Of a DNA stretch of 64,000 nt, positions 1-7,440 are shown piece after piece. The notes beneath the pieces are model-generated. The model was not told where the DNA came from. It made no database searches and saw nothing but the letters and a program-made list of their open reading frames with translations. Where the stretch lies: positions 620,001 through 684,000 of the forward strand of contig NZ_NOIG01000004.1 in NCBI RefSeq assembly GCF_002245625.1, read 5' to 3'. The stretch comes from Acidovorax kalamii. GTDB lineage: Bacteria > Pseudomonadota > Gammaproteobacteria > Burkholderiales > Burkholderiaceae_C. How positions within the stretch are numbered: the first letter of the stretch is position 1; the number at the start of each line of letters is the position of its first letter. The translations under genes were made by a program, and so were the position numbers.

Positions 1-132
1 CCATTGGGCGAGGGCTGCTCGGCCATCGCTGACGGCCGTGACCTCCATGCCCCGGCGCGTCAGTGCACGGTGCAGCGTGGCCTGCATGGTGGGATCGTCT
101 TCTACAAGGAGCAATTGCATGCGCGGGACCAT
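1..132 (-). CDS. Response regulator, N-terminal receiver part (partial)
   Basis: Reading the minus strand from position 132 gives MVPRMQLLLVEDDP and continues to the window edge, so only about 44 residues are visible. The hydrophobic strand LLLVEDD carries the acidic pair of a CheY-like receiver domain, followed by the typical first helix. The phospho-accepting aspartate and the output domain lie outside the window. The start could be the ATG at 130-132 or the in-frame ATG at 118-120; I see no decisive ribosome site. It is divergent from tctCBA, so it may belong to a two-component system controlling that transporter, as TctD does elsewhere, but that is inference from position only. Confidence 0.75.
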   Translation of the reverse strand, partial: MVPRMQLLLVEDDPTMQATLHRALTRRGMEVTAVSDGRAALAQW

Positions 133-282
133 ATCACTCCCGAGCGGGCGGCGCGCGCTGCGTGCACTCGCCACAGAGGGGACTCCAGATGCTAGTGTTT
201 TCCCTGAGTCCAAGGACAGCCGTTTGACAGGCAGCGCGCGCATCATCGGGCGGTTCGCAAACCTTATCAGGAGACAGACACC

Positions 283-1242
283 ATGCGTCGCGATACCTTT
301 CTGAAATCCCTGGCCGCCATGGCCGCTGCGGGTGTGTTGCCCGTCTCGGCCCAGACGGCGTCGGCCATCAAGATGATGATCCCTGCCAACCCGGGCGGGG
401 GCTGGGACACCACCGGCCGTGCGCTGGGCAAGGCCATGCAGGACGCGGGCGCTGCGTCTTCTGTATCCTATGACAACAAGGGCGGTGCGGCCGGTGCGAT
501 TGGCCTGGCGCAGTTCGTCAACGCCAGCAAGGGCGACCCGAACGCGATGATGGTGATGGGCGCCGTGATGCTGGGCGGCATCATCACCGGCAAGCCCCCC
601 GTGGGCCTGGACAAGGTCACGCCCCTGGCGCGCCTGACCAGCGAATACAACGTGTTCGTGCTGCCCGCCAACTCGCCCTTCAAGACCATGAAGGACGTGA
701 TCGACCAGCTCAAGAAAGACCCCGGCAGCGTGAAGTGGGGCGGTGGTTCGCGTGGCTCCACCGAGCACATCGCCGCCGCCATGATTGCCCGTGACGTGGG
801 CGTGGACCCGGCCAAGATCAACTACGTGGCTTTCCGTGGGGGTGGCGAGGCCACCGCCGCCATCCTGGGTGGCAACGTCACTGTGGGCGGTAGCGGCTAC
901 AGCGAGTTTGCCGAGTACATCGCTGCCGGCAAGATGCGCCCCGTGGGCGTGACGTCGGGCACCCGCCTCAAGGGCGTGAACGTGCCCACGCTCAAGGAGC
1001 AGGGCATCAACGTGGAGATCGGCAACTGGCGCGGCGTGTATGGCGCCCCTGGCATCACGCCCGAGCAGCGCAAGACCCTCATCGATGCACTGGCCAAGAC
1101 CTTCAAGCACAAGGCCTGGCAGGACGCGATGGAGAAGAACGGCTGGACCCCCGCATGGATGGCGGGCGACGAGTTTGCCAACTTCGTGGATGCCGAGTTC
1201 GCCAGCATGCGCGCCACGATGGCCAAGTCCGGGATGATCTGA
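283..1242 (+). CDS. tctC: Tripartite tricarboxylate transporter substrate-binding protein (TctC/Bug family)
   Basis: Periplasmic solute-binding component of a TTT-type secondary transporter. The 319-residue length is usual for the family. The N-terminus MRRDTFLKSLAAMAAAG is an export signal with twin arginines, cleaved probably after the second alanine-rich block near residue 28. The mature part begins with the Bug-type IPANPGGGWDTTGR ligand loop and later has YVAFRGGGEA, a typical second ligand loop. A ribosome site AGGAGA at 269-274 fixes the ATG at 283. It is first of a co-directional set with tctB and tctA. TTT binding proteins take citrate, other carboxylates or aromatic acids; the sequence alone does not say which. 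Confidence 0.92.
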   Translation: MRRDTFLKSLAAMAAAGVLPVSAQTASAIKMMIPANPGGGWDTTGRALGKAMQDAGAASSVSYDNKGGAAGAIGLAQFVNASKGDPNAMMVMGAVMLGGIITGKPPVGLDKVTPLARLTSEYNVFVLPANSPFKTMKDVIDQLKKDPGSVKWGGGSRGSTEHIAAAMIARDVGVDPAKINYVAFRGGGEATAAILGGNVTVGGSGYSEFAEYIAAGKMRPVGVTSGTRLKGVNVPTLKEQGINVEIGNWRGVYGAPGITPEQRKTLIDALAKTFKHKAWQDAMEKNGWTPAWMAGDEFANFVDAEFASMRATMAKSGMI

Positions 1243-1323
1243 TCGGGAGCAAGGCTTGGCTGCCGCCCCGCCTGCCGAGCAGGGGCGGCGGCCTGGCATG
1301 CTGGTTGGTGCGAAGGAAAAAAC

Positions 1324-1842
1324 ATGACACAACAACATTCATCGCGCTCCAAGCCCTTGCAGACCCTGGTGGGTTCGGGCTTGGTGCTGCTCTCGCTGGG
1401 CCTGGCCTGGGGGGCCAGTTCTGTCAGCTCCGAGGCGGGCTACAGCGGCGTGGGCCCCAACTTCTTCCCCTGGGTGGTCAGCATCGCTTTGCTGATCTGC
1501 GGCGTGCTCTGCGTGGTGCACGCGCTCACGGGCGGGTTCCGCGAACTGGAAGAAGGTTCGGGTGACGCACGGGCCCACTGGAAGGGCTTCATCTGGGTGT
1601 CCGCCGGGCTGCTGCTCAATGCGCTGCTCATCACCACGCTGGGTTTCATCCTGAGCTGCGCGCTGTGTTTTGTGCTCTCGGTGCGCGGCTTCAAAAGCTC
1701 CGAAGGCGAGCTGGACCTGCGCTTGCAGGCCTGGATCAAGGATTCCTTCATCGGCCTCGCAGTGGCGGCGCCGGTGTACTGGATGTTTACAAAAATGCTG
1801 GCCATCAACTTGCCCGGCTTGACCAATACCGGTTGGCTGTAA
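1324..1842 (+). CDS. tctB: Tripartite tricarboxylate transporter small membrane subunit (TctB family)
   Basis: A 172-residue protein with four hydrophobic stretches, roughly at residues 15-32, 42-62, 84-105 and 138-160, matching the four-helix TctB small permease subunit. The first periplasmic loop holds GYSGVGPNFFPW, resembling the conserved GPxxFP segment of the family. It lies 81 bases after tctC and 12 bases before tctA on the same strand, which supports one transcript. TctB is poorly conserved between systems, so the assignment rests on size, topology and position between tctC and tctA as much as on sequence. Confidence 0.88.
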   Translation: MTQQHSSRSKPLQTLVGSGLVLLSLGLAWGASSVSSEAGYSGVGPNFFPWVVSIALLICGVLCVVHALTGGFRELEEGSGDARAHWKGFIWVSAGLLLNALLITTLGFILSCALCFVLSVRGFKSSEGELDLRLQAWIKDSFIGLAVAAPVYWMFTKMLAINLPGLTNTGWL

Positions 1843-1854
1843 GGCCTGCACACC

Positions 1855-3360
1855 ATGGAAACCTTAAATCTCCTCATGCAGGGTTTTGCCACCGCGGCAA
1901 CACCCATCAACCTGCTGTGGGCCTTTGTGGGCTGCATGATCGGCACCGCCGTGGGCGTGTTGCCCGGCATCGGCCCGGCCGTGGCCGTGGCCATGCTGCT
2001 GCCCATCACCGTCAAGGTCGAGGCCACTGCTTCGATGATCTTCTTTGCGGGCATCTACTACGGCGCCATGTACGGTGGCTCCACCACCTCCATCCTGCTC
2101 AACACCCCTGGTGAGGCGGGCTCCATGGTCACAGCCATGGAGGGCAACAAGATGGCCAAGAGCGGTCGCGCTGGCGCCGCGCTGGCCACGGCCGCCATCG
2201 GCTCGTTTGTGGCGGGCACCATTGCCACGGTGCTGGTCACCTTCTTTGCGCCGCTGGTCGCTGAATACGCCGTGCGCCTGGGCCCGCCCGAATACTTCAT
2301 GCTGATGGTGCTGGCCTTCACCACGGTGAGCGCGGTGCTGGGCAAGAGCACGCTGCGTGGCATGGTGGCCCTGTTTGTCGGCCTGGCCATGGGGCTCATC
2401 GGCATCGACCAGATCACGGGCCAGGCCCGCTACACCGGTGGCGTGCCCGAGCTGATGGATGGCATCGAGGTCGTGCTGATCGCCGTGGGCCTGTTTGCCG
2501 TGGGCGAGGCGCTGTATAACGTGATGTACGAGGGCCGGGTGGACGAAACCCAGAACCGCCTGACCAGCACCCACATGACCAAGGAAGAGTGGAAGCGCTC
2601 CTGGCCCGCCTGGATTCGCGCCACGTTCATTGGCTTCCCGTTTGGCACTGTGCCTGCGGGCGGCAGCGAGATCCCGACCTTCCTGAGCTACGCGGCCGAG
2701 AAGAAGCTGAGCAAGAACAAGGAAGAGTTCGGCACCACCGGCGCCATCGAAGGCGTGGCGGGCCCCGAGGCGGCCAACAATGCGGCCATCACGGCCACGC
2801 TGATTCCGCTGCTCACGCTGGGCATCCCCACGTCGAACACCACGGCCATCCTGCTGGGCGCGTTCCAGAACTACGGCATCCAGCCCGGCCCGCAACTGTT
2901 TGACACCAATGGTGCGCTGGTGTGGGCGCTGATCGCGTCGATGTACATCGGCAACGTGATGCTGCTGATCCTGAACCTGCCGCTGGTGGGCCTGTGGGTC
3001 AAGCTCCTGAACATCCCCAAGTCGTACCTGTATGCAGGCATTCTGGTGTTCTCCACACTGGGGGTGTATGGCATGCGCCAGAGCGCGTTCGACCTGGTGC
3101 TGCTGTATGCGATTGGCCTGCTGGGCGTGGTGATGCGCCGCTTCGACTTCCCGGCCGCGCCGGTGGTGGTGGGCATGATCCTGGGCCCCCTGGCCGAGGC
3201 GCAAATGCGCAACGCCGTTGCGATTGGTGAAGGCAAGTGGAGCATCTTCCTGGAGCGCCCGGGATCGGTGACCCTGATCATCCTCGTGCTGGCCGTGCTG
3301 ATCGTGCCGCGCCTGCTGCGCCGCTGGGCGGCGCGCAAGATGGCGCTGGCGCAAGCCTGA
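1855..3360 (+). CDS. tctA: Tripartite tricarboxylate transporter large membrane subunit (TctA family)
   Basis: 501 residues, the usual TctA length, and strongly hydrophobic with about twelve membrane segments. Two family motifs are plain: [16 protein letters not shown] near residue 38 and [16 protein letters not shown] near residue 321. TctA is the ion-coupled permease channel; with TctB and the periplasmic TctC it imports a carboxylate. The stop is followed by a strong intrinsic terminator, so this gene closes the operon. The long reading frame on the opposite strand here is rich in His, Gln and Arg and is a GC shadow. Confidence 0.95.
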   Translation: METLNLLMQGFATAATPINLLWAFVGCMIGTAVGVLPGIGPAVAVAMLLPITVKVEATASMIFFAGIYYGAMYGGSTTSILLNTPGEAGSMVTAMEGNKMAKSGRAGAALATAAIGSFVAGTIATVLVTFFAPLVAEYAVRLGPPEYFMLMVLAFTTVSAVLGKSTLRGMVALFVGLAMGLIGIDQITGQARYTGGVPELMDGIEVVLIAVGLFAVGEALYNVMYEGRVDETQNRLTSTHMTKEEWKRSWPAWIRATFIGFPFGTVPAGGSEIPTFLSYAAEKKLSKNKEEFGTTGAIEGVAGPEAANNAAITATLIPLLTLGIPTSNTTAILLGAFQNYGIQPGPQLFDTNGALVWALIASMYIGNVMLLILNLPLVGLWVKLLNIPKSYLYAGILVFSTLGVYGMRQSAFDLVLLYAIGLLGVVMRRFDFPAAPVVVGMILGPLAEAQMRNAVAIGEGKWSIFLERPGSVTLIILVLAVLIVPRLLRRWAARKMALAQA

Positions 3361-3380
3361 GCCTGGCAGCCTTCACCAAC

Positions 3381-3412
3381 AAAAAAACCGCGCTGCAAAG
3401 CGCGGTTTTTTT
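3381..3412 (+). terminator. Intrinsic terminator after tctA
   Basis: A-rich 5' arm, then ACCGCGCT, loop GCAA, AGCGCGGT and a run of seven T. The A and T runs also pair, so it should work in both directions. It lies 20 bases after the tctA stop and separates the transporter operon from the Fur-boxed gene. Confidence 0.9.
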
Positions 3413-3520
3413 ATGGGTCAGCGGCAGTGTCATCACAAGCCAGACACCCAAGGCCCTGACGCCCTTCGATGCCCTTCCCACCAGGATGGCTTGCTCAACG
3501 GGGGCTGATTCTATCATAAA

Positions 3521-3542
3521 ATGCGAATAGTTCTTATTTGCA
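3521..3542 (+). promoter_or_regulatory. Fur-like palindrome before the DUF2325 gene
   Basis: TGCGAATAGTTCTTATTTGCA at 3522-3542 is an imperfect inverted repeat, written in two parts TGCGAATAG and TTCTTATTTGCA. It resembles ferric-uptake-regulator boxes of Burkholderiales, in which GCAAAT and ATTTGC arms flank a GAAT/ATTC-like centre. Its right end touches the ribosome site AAGGA (3542-3546). Bound repressor would cover the start of transcription or the ribosome site. A possible -10 TATCAT is at 3512-3517. Confidence 0.6.
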
Positions 3543-3552
3543 AGGATGGTGC

Positions 3553-4287
3553 ATGGTCTCACTTCCGCAGGAGTTTCTGGCGCTGTGCCGCCAACTGGGG
3601 GATGCCCAGCAGCGCTGCAGCACCGCCATGCAGGCACAGGCCCGGCAGATCGAGGCCCTGACGGCCGAGGTGGTGCGCCTGCGCGGCGCCGTCATCGTGC
3701 GCGACACCCACCTGGCGCTGGCATGGGACGAGCTGGAGCAACTGCGGGCCGCCAGCCCCGGCCTGCCGCGCCGCCAGGCCATGGCGCGGCACATCGGCCT
3801 GTTGGCCGAGCGCATCACGACCTTGTCGCGCGAATGCCTGCGCTGGCGCCAGGCGGCGGCAGGGCAGGGGATTGCGGCCAATGCGCAGCGGCAGGGTGAC
3901 GGCGCTGCGCTGCGGGCCACTGCGTCTTCCGCGCAGACGCCGCAGGCGCAGTTGCTGCCACCGATGCCGCTGGAGCATTACGTCAGCGACCATCGCCCGC
4001 AGCGTGCGCAGGCCGGGGAGGGCGATGCGATTGGCGGCGCAGGCTTGGACGCCAGCCTGGCCGCCGCCGACCTGGTGATCTGCCAGACGGGCTGCATCAG
4101 CCACGACGACTACTGGCGTGTGCAGGACCACTGCCGCCGCACGGGCAAGCCCTGCATCTTGGTCGATCAGCCCCTGGCCGTGCGCGAGGCGCAGGCGCTG
4201 GCCGCCCTCCAGCCCATGGTGGTACTGCGCATGGCCTCAGTCGCCCTGCCTGCGGCGTCTACACAGCCTGAAGACGCAAAAATCTGA
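3553..4287 (+). CDS. DUF2325 domain protein
   Basis: 244 residues. The first half (about residues 5-110) is helical and charged with coiled-coil character; a low-complexity Gln/Ala linker follows; the DUF2325 core is at roughly residues 165-215 and contains ADLVICQTGCISHDDYWRV and the basic stretch CRRTGKPCILV. The biochemical role of DUF2325 is unknown to me. The ATG at 3553 is preferred because AAGGA lies seven bases upstream; an upstream TTG at 3538 would fall inside the Fur-like box. The box suggests iron-dependent repression. Its stop codon TGA is the first three bases of a dispersed repeat. It is isolated between a terminator and the next regulator. Confidence 0.82.
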   Translation: MVSLPQEFLALCRQLGDAQQRCSTAMQAQARQIEALTAEVVRLRGAVIVRDTHLALAWDELEQLRAASPGLPRRQAMARHIGLLAERITTLSRECLRWRQAAAGQGIAANAQRQGDGAALRATASSAQTPQAQLLPPMPLEHYVSDHRPQRAQAGEGDAIGGAGLDASLAAADLVICQTGCISHDDYWRVQDHCRRTGKPCILVDQPLAVREAQALAALQPMVVLRMASVALPAASTQPEDAKI

Positions 4288-4347
4288 ATCAAAATGGCCG
4301 TTGCCGCGCGGTGGTATTGCCTTTTTTGCTATTGAAATAGTAGCAAC
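4285..4347 (+). repeat. Dispersed intergenic repeat, copy 1
   Basis: Begins TGAATCAAAATGGC and ends GCTATTGAAATAGTAGCAAC, with a GC-rich centre. The same start and end blocks occur in the copy at 43560-43622 on the other strand and, more diverged, at four other sites in this window. The right block is an imperfect palindrome (GCTATT...AATAGTAGC). Confidence 0.65.
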
Positions 4348-4421
4348 CAATGCCCCGAGCGCAGCCTCTGCCCACGTGCGCAGGCGGGTGCCGGGCGCCT
4401 GCGCCGCGCTACCATCCGCAG

Positions 4422-5933
4422 ATGCCCTTGCTTGTTGACGACGCCCCCGCCCTGCCGCTGGATGCCCAGGGCATTCTCGAACTAGCGGCACGCTCCATGT
4501 TTCAGCTGTTCTCCAGCGTCAGCCAGGGCATGTTCCTGGTGGACCGCAGCGGGCGCATCGTGTGGGTGAACGAGGGCTACCAGCGCTTTCTGCCCGACCT
4601 GGGGTTTTCGTCGGTCGATCAATTCGTGGGCCGCACGGTGGAAGAGGTGATCCCCAACACCCAGATGCGCCGCGTGCTCGAAACCGGCCAGCCCGTGCTC
4701 ATCGACCTGCTCACCAACAAGGCAGGCACTTTCGTCGTCAGTCGCATCCCGCTGCGCGACGATGCCGACCGCGTGATCGGCGCCATCGGTATCGTGCTGT
4801 TCGACCACCCCGAAACCACACTCCAGCCCCTCATCAGCAAGTTTGCGCTGCTGCAGCGCGACCTGGACGACGCCCGCCGCGAACTGGCCAGCCAGCGCCG
4901 CCGCAGCTTGGCGGTGGCGGGCGATGGTGAGCGCCGGTCCAAATACACCTTTGCCAGCTTCATCGGGTCGAGCCCCGCTGCGGCCGAGGTCAAGCGCCAA
5001 GCGCGGCGTGCGGCGCAGTCCACCAGCCCCGTGCTGCTGCTGGGTGAAACCGGCACCGGCAAAGAGCTGCTGGCCCACGCGATCCACGCCGCATCAAGCC
5101 GCGCCAGCGGCCCGTTTGTGAGCGTGAACATCGCCGCCGTGCCCGACACGCTGCTCGAAGCCGAGTTCTTTGGCGTGGCGCCCGGCGCCTACACCGGCGC
5201 AGACCGCAAGGGCCGCGATGGCAAGTTCAAGCTGGCCGACGGCGGCACGCTGTTCCTCGACGAAATCGGCGACATGCCGCAGAGCCTGCAGGCCAAGCTG
5301 CTGCGGGCGCTGCAAGAGGGCGAGATCGAGCCGCTGGGCAGCAACAAGCTCGTGCCCTTCAACGTGCGCATCCTGGCCGCCACCTCGCGCGACCTGGCTA
5401 CGCTAGTGCGCGAAGGCAGGTTCCGCGAGGATTTGTTCTACCGCCTGCATGTGCTGCCCGTGCGCGTGCCACCGCTGCGTGTGCGGCGCGGCGACATCCC
5501 CGCACTGGTCGAAGCCCTGGGCGAAGACCTGGCGCTGCGCAACGGCACGCCGCCGCCCGAGCTGCTGCCCGACGCCATGGCCCTGCTGGCGGGCCAGCCC
5601 TGGCGCGGCAACATCCGCGAGCTGCGCAATGTGCTGGAGCAGGCGGTGATGCGCGGCGAAGGCCAGTCCATCGACGCCGCGCAGCTGGAGCGCATCCTGC
5701 GCGAGGCGGGCGTGGAGCCCGCCGCCCCCGCCCCGGTGCAGGACCCGGGCCACGCGGCCGACGCCGAGGACGAAAGCCGCTACCTGCGCCCGCTGGCCGA
5801 GCAGGTGGCCGAGCTGGAGCGCAAGGCCATCGCCGCCACCCTGAAGGCCCACGGCGGCAACAAGCTGGCAACCGCGCGGCAACTGGGCATCTCGCGCGCC
5901 ACACTCTATGGACGTCTGGAAAACCCTGAATAA
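4422..5933 (+). CDS. PAS-domain sigma-54-dependent transcriptional activator
   Basis: About 503 residues. An N-terminal PAS sensor spans residues 25-130. The AAA+ domain has Walker A GETGTGKE near 208, the sigma-54 contact loop GAYTGA near 255 (usual GAFTGA with F to Y), and Walker B LFLDEIGD near 277. A Fis-type helix-turn-helix closes the protein (LATARQLGISRATLYGRL). The ATG at 4422 is chosen because the family starts close to the PAS domain; an in-frame ATG at 4350 overlaps the repeat. Immediately downstream are clustered palindromic half-sites and a -24/-12 promoter in front of the LIV-type binding protein, so this is very likely its activator. Regulators of this layout, such as HbcR in Pseudomonas, control 3-hydroxybutyrate use, which fits the neighbouring PHB genes. 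Confidence 0.9.
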   Translation: MPLLVDDAPALPLDAQGILELAARSMFQLFSSVSQGMFLVDRSGRIVWVNEGYQRFLPDLGFSSVDQFVGRTVEEVIPNTQMRRVLETGQPVLIDLLTNKAGTFVVSRIPLRDDADRVIGAIGIVLFDHPETTLQPLISKFALLQRDLDDARRELASQRRRSLAVAGDGERRSKYTFASFIGSSPAAAEVKRQARRAAQSTSPVLLLGETGTGKELLAHAIHAASSRASGPFVSVNIAAVPDTLLEAEFFGVAPGAYTGADRKGRDGKFKLADGGTLFLDEIGDMPQSLQAKLLRALQEGEIEPLGSNKLVPFNVRILAATSRDLATLVREGRFREDLFYRLHVLPVRVPPLRVRRGDIPALVEALGEDLALRNGTPPPELLPDAMALLAGQPWRGNIRELRNVLEQAVMRGEGQSIDAAQLERILREAGVEPAAPAPVQDPGHAADAEDESRYLRPLAEQVAELERKAIAATLKAHGGNKLATARQLGISRATLYGRLENPE

Positions 5934-5934
5934 A

Positions 5935-5997
5935 TTTCAGGCAAATGTCTGAAATTCAGGCATTTGTTGTGTATTTATTTCAGACAGTGTCACTGAG
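5935..5997 (+). promoter_or_regulatory. Clustered activator half-sites (probable UAS)
   Basis: TTTCAGGCAAATGTCTGAAA at 5935-5954 is an inverted repeat of TTTCAGRCA. A further TTCAGGCA follows at 5955-5962, so TGTCTGAAATTCAGGCA (5946-5962) is a second overlapping palindrome. Another TTTCAGACA at 5978-5986 is followed by the weaker TGTCACTGA. They lie about 50-110 bases before the -24/-12 promoter, the normal place for upstream activator binding, and start right after the stop of the sigma-54 activator gene. Confidence 0.75.
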
Positions 5998-6037
5998 GTG
6001 TCAGTAAAAGTATCTTTGAAATCAAGCACTTGGATGC

Positions 6038-6053
6038 TGGCACAGACTGTGCA
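6038..6053 (+). promoter_or_regulatory. Sigma-54 (-24/-12) promoter
   Basis: TGGCACAGACTGTGCA has GG at 6039-6040 and GC at 6051-6052 with exactly ten bases between, and matches TGGCACRNNNNTTGCA at all but one fixed base. Transcription should start near 6063, about 20 bases before the ATG at 6085. Confidence 0.85.
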
Positions 6054-6084
6054 ATAAAGAAGCATCACAACAGGAGACATCGCC

Positions 6085-7278
6085 ATGCACCGTCGCACTC
6101 TGGTCACCCTCGCCACCGCAGCCGTTACCGCCGCCACGCTTTCCGCCCCCGCGTTCGCCCAGACCGGCGAAATCCGCATTGCCCACGTGTACAGCAAGAC
6201 CGGCCCGCTGGAGGCCTACGGCAAGCAGACGCAAACGGGCCTGATGATGGGCCTGAACTACGCCACCGGCGGCAGCATGACCGTCAACGGCAAGAAGCTC
6301 GTCGTGATCGAGAAGGACGACCAGGGCAAGCCCGACCTGGGCAAGAGCCTGCTGGCCTCGGCCTACTCGGATGACAAGGCCGACATCGCTGTGGGCCCCA
6401 CCTCCAGCGGCGTGGCGCTGGCCCTGCTGCCCGTGGCCGAGGAATACAAGAAGATCCTGCTGGTGGAGCCCGCCGTGGCCGACGCGATCACCGGCGACAA
6501 GTGGAACAAGTACATCTTCCGCACCGGCCGCAACAGCAGCCAGGACGCGATCAGCAACGCCGTGGCCATCGACAAGGCGGGCGTGACGGTGGCCACGCTG
6601 GCGCAGGACTACGCCTTTGGCCGCGACGGTGTGAAGGCCTTCAAGGACGCGCTGAAGAACGCCAAGCTGGTGCACGAGGAATACCTGCCCACCACCACCA
6701 CCGACTTCACCGCCGGTGCCCAGCGCCTGATCGACAAGCTCAAGGACGTGCCCGGCCGCAAGGTGATCTTCATCATCTGGGCCGGCGCCGGCAACCCCTT
6801 CAAGATCGCAGACCTCGACCTCAAGCGTTACGGCATCGAGATCGCCACGGGCGGCAACATCCTGCCTGCCATGGCTGCGTACAAGAACTTCCCCGGCATG
6901 GAAGGCGCCACGTACTACTACTTTGGCATCCCCAAGAACCCCGTGAACGAAGCCCTGGTGGCCGCGCACTACAAGGAGTTCAAGACCCCGCCGGACTTCT
7001 TCACGGCCGGTGGTTTCAGCTCGGCCATGGCCCTGGTCACGGCGCTGAAGGCCACCAATGGCGACACCAACACCAACAAGCTCATCAAGACCATGGAAGG
7101 CATGAGTTTTGATACGCCCAAGGGCAAGATGACCTTCCGCAAGGAAGACCACCAGGCCATGCAGAGCATGTACCACTTCAAGATCAAGGTGGACCCGGCG
7201 TTTGCCTGGGGCGTGCCCGAGCTGGTGCGCGAGATCAAGCCTGAAGAGATGCAAGTTCCGATTCGCAACAAGCGATAA
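6085..7278 (+). CDS. LIV-type ABC transporter substrate-binding protein
   Basis: 397 residues with a Sec signal ending at PAFAQ near residue 25, then the type-I periplasmic binding fold (GEIRIAHVYSKTGPLEAYGKQ). Ribosome site AGGAGA at 6072-6077. It is the first gene behind the sigma-54 promoter and is cut off from the next gene by two hairpins, so it may be made in excess over the membrane parts, as is usual for binding proteins. The family binds branched-chain amino acids, amides, urea or small organic acids. Here the next gene is a PHB depolymerase, so 3-hydroxybutyrate or its oligomers are the contextual guess; no residue proves this. Confidence 0.9.
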   Translation: MHRRTLVTLATAAVTAATLSAPAFAQTGEIRIAHVYSKTGPLEAYGKQTQTGLMMGLNYATGGSMTVNGKKLVVIEKDDQGKPDLGKSLLASAYSDDKADIAVGPTSSGVALALLPVAEEYKKILLVEPAVADAITGDKWNKYIFRTGRNSSQDAISNAVAIDKAGVTVATLAQDYAFGRDGVKAFKDALKNAKLVHEEYLPTTTTDFTAGAQRLIDKLKDVPGRKVIFIIWAGAGNPFKIADLDLKRYGIEIATGGNILPAMAAYKNFPGMEGATYYYFGIPKNPVNEALVAAHYKEFKTPPDFFTAGGFSSAMALVTALKATNGDTNTNKLIKTMEGMSFDTPKGKMTFRKEDHQAMQSMYHFKIKVDPAFAWGVPELVREIKPEEMQVPIRNKR

Positions 7279-7291
7279 ACGGTTTGCGTGG

Positions 7292-7325
7292 CCCCGCTGG
7301 CTGACGATTGTTCAGCCCAGCGGGG
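7292..7325 (+). terminator. Hairpin between binding-protein gene and PHB depolymerase gene
   Basis: CCCCGCTGGCTGA pairs with TCAGCCCAGCGGGG (one bulge) around a seven-base loop. There is no T run directly after it, so alone it is more likely an RNA-stabilising or pausing structure than a terminator. Confidence 0.6.
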
Positions 7326-7337
7326 ATCCATCCTCGC

Positions 7338-7359
7338 GGGGGCGGCCGCCCCTTTTTTT
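7338..7359 (+). terminator. GC palindrome plus T run, probable partial terminator
   Basis: GGGGCGGCCGCCCC followed by seven T. With the hairpin just upstream it would uncouple the abundant binding-protein message from the downstream genes. A further small hairpin, CCCCCGGATTACACGGGGG, follows at about 7380-7398, before the next ribosome site. Confidence 0.6.
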
Positions 7360-7440
7360 CCAGTGAATTGATGCATGAACCCCCGGATTACACGGGGGCT
7401 GGGTCGGTTTTTCTCAAAAATTATTTGGAGACAAGACAAC

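Noticed and set aside
224..229. TTGACA before tctC as a -35 box
   Set aside because: No acceptable -10 hexamer lies 16-18 bases downstream.
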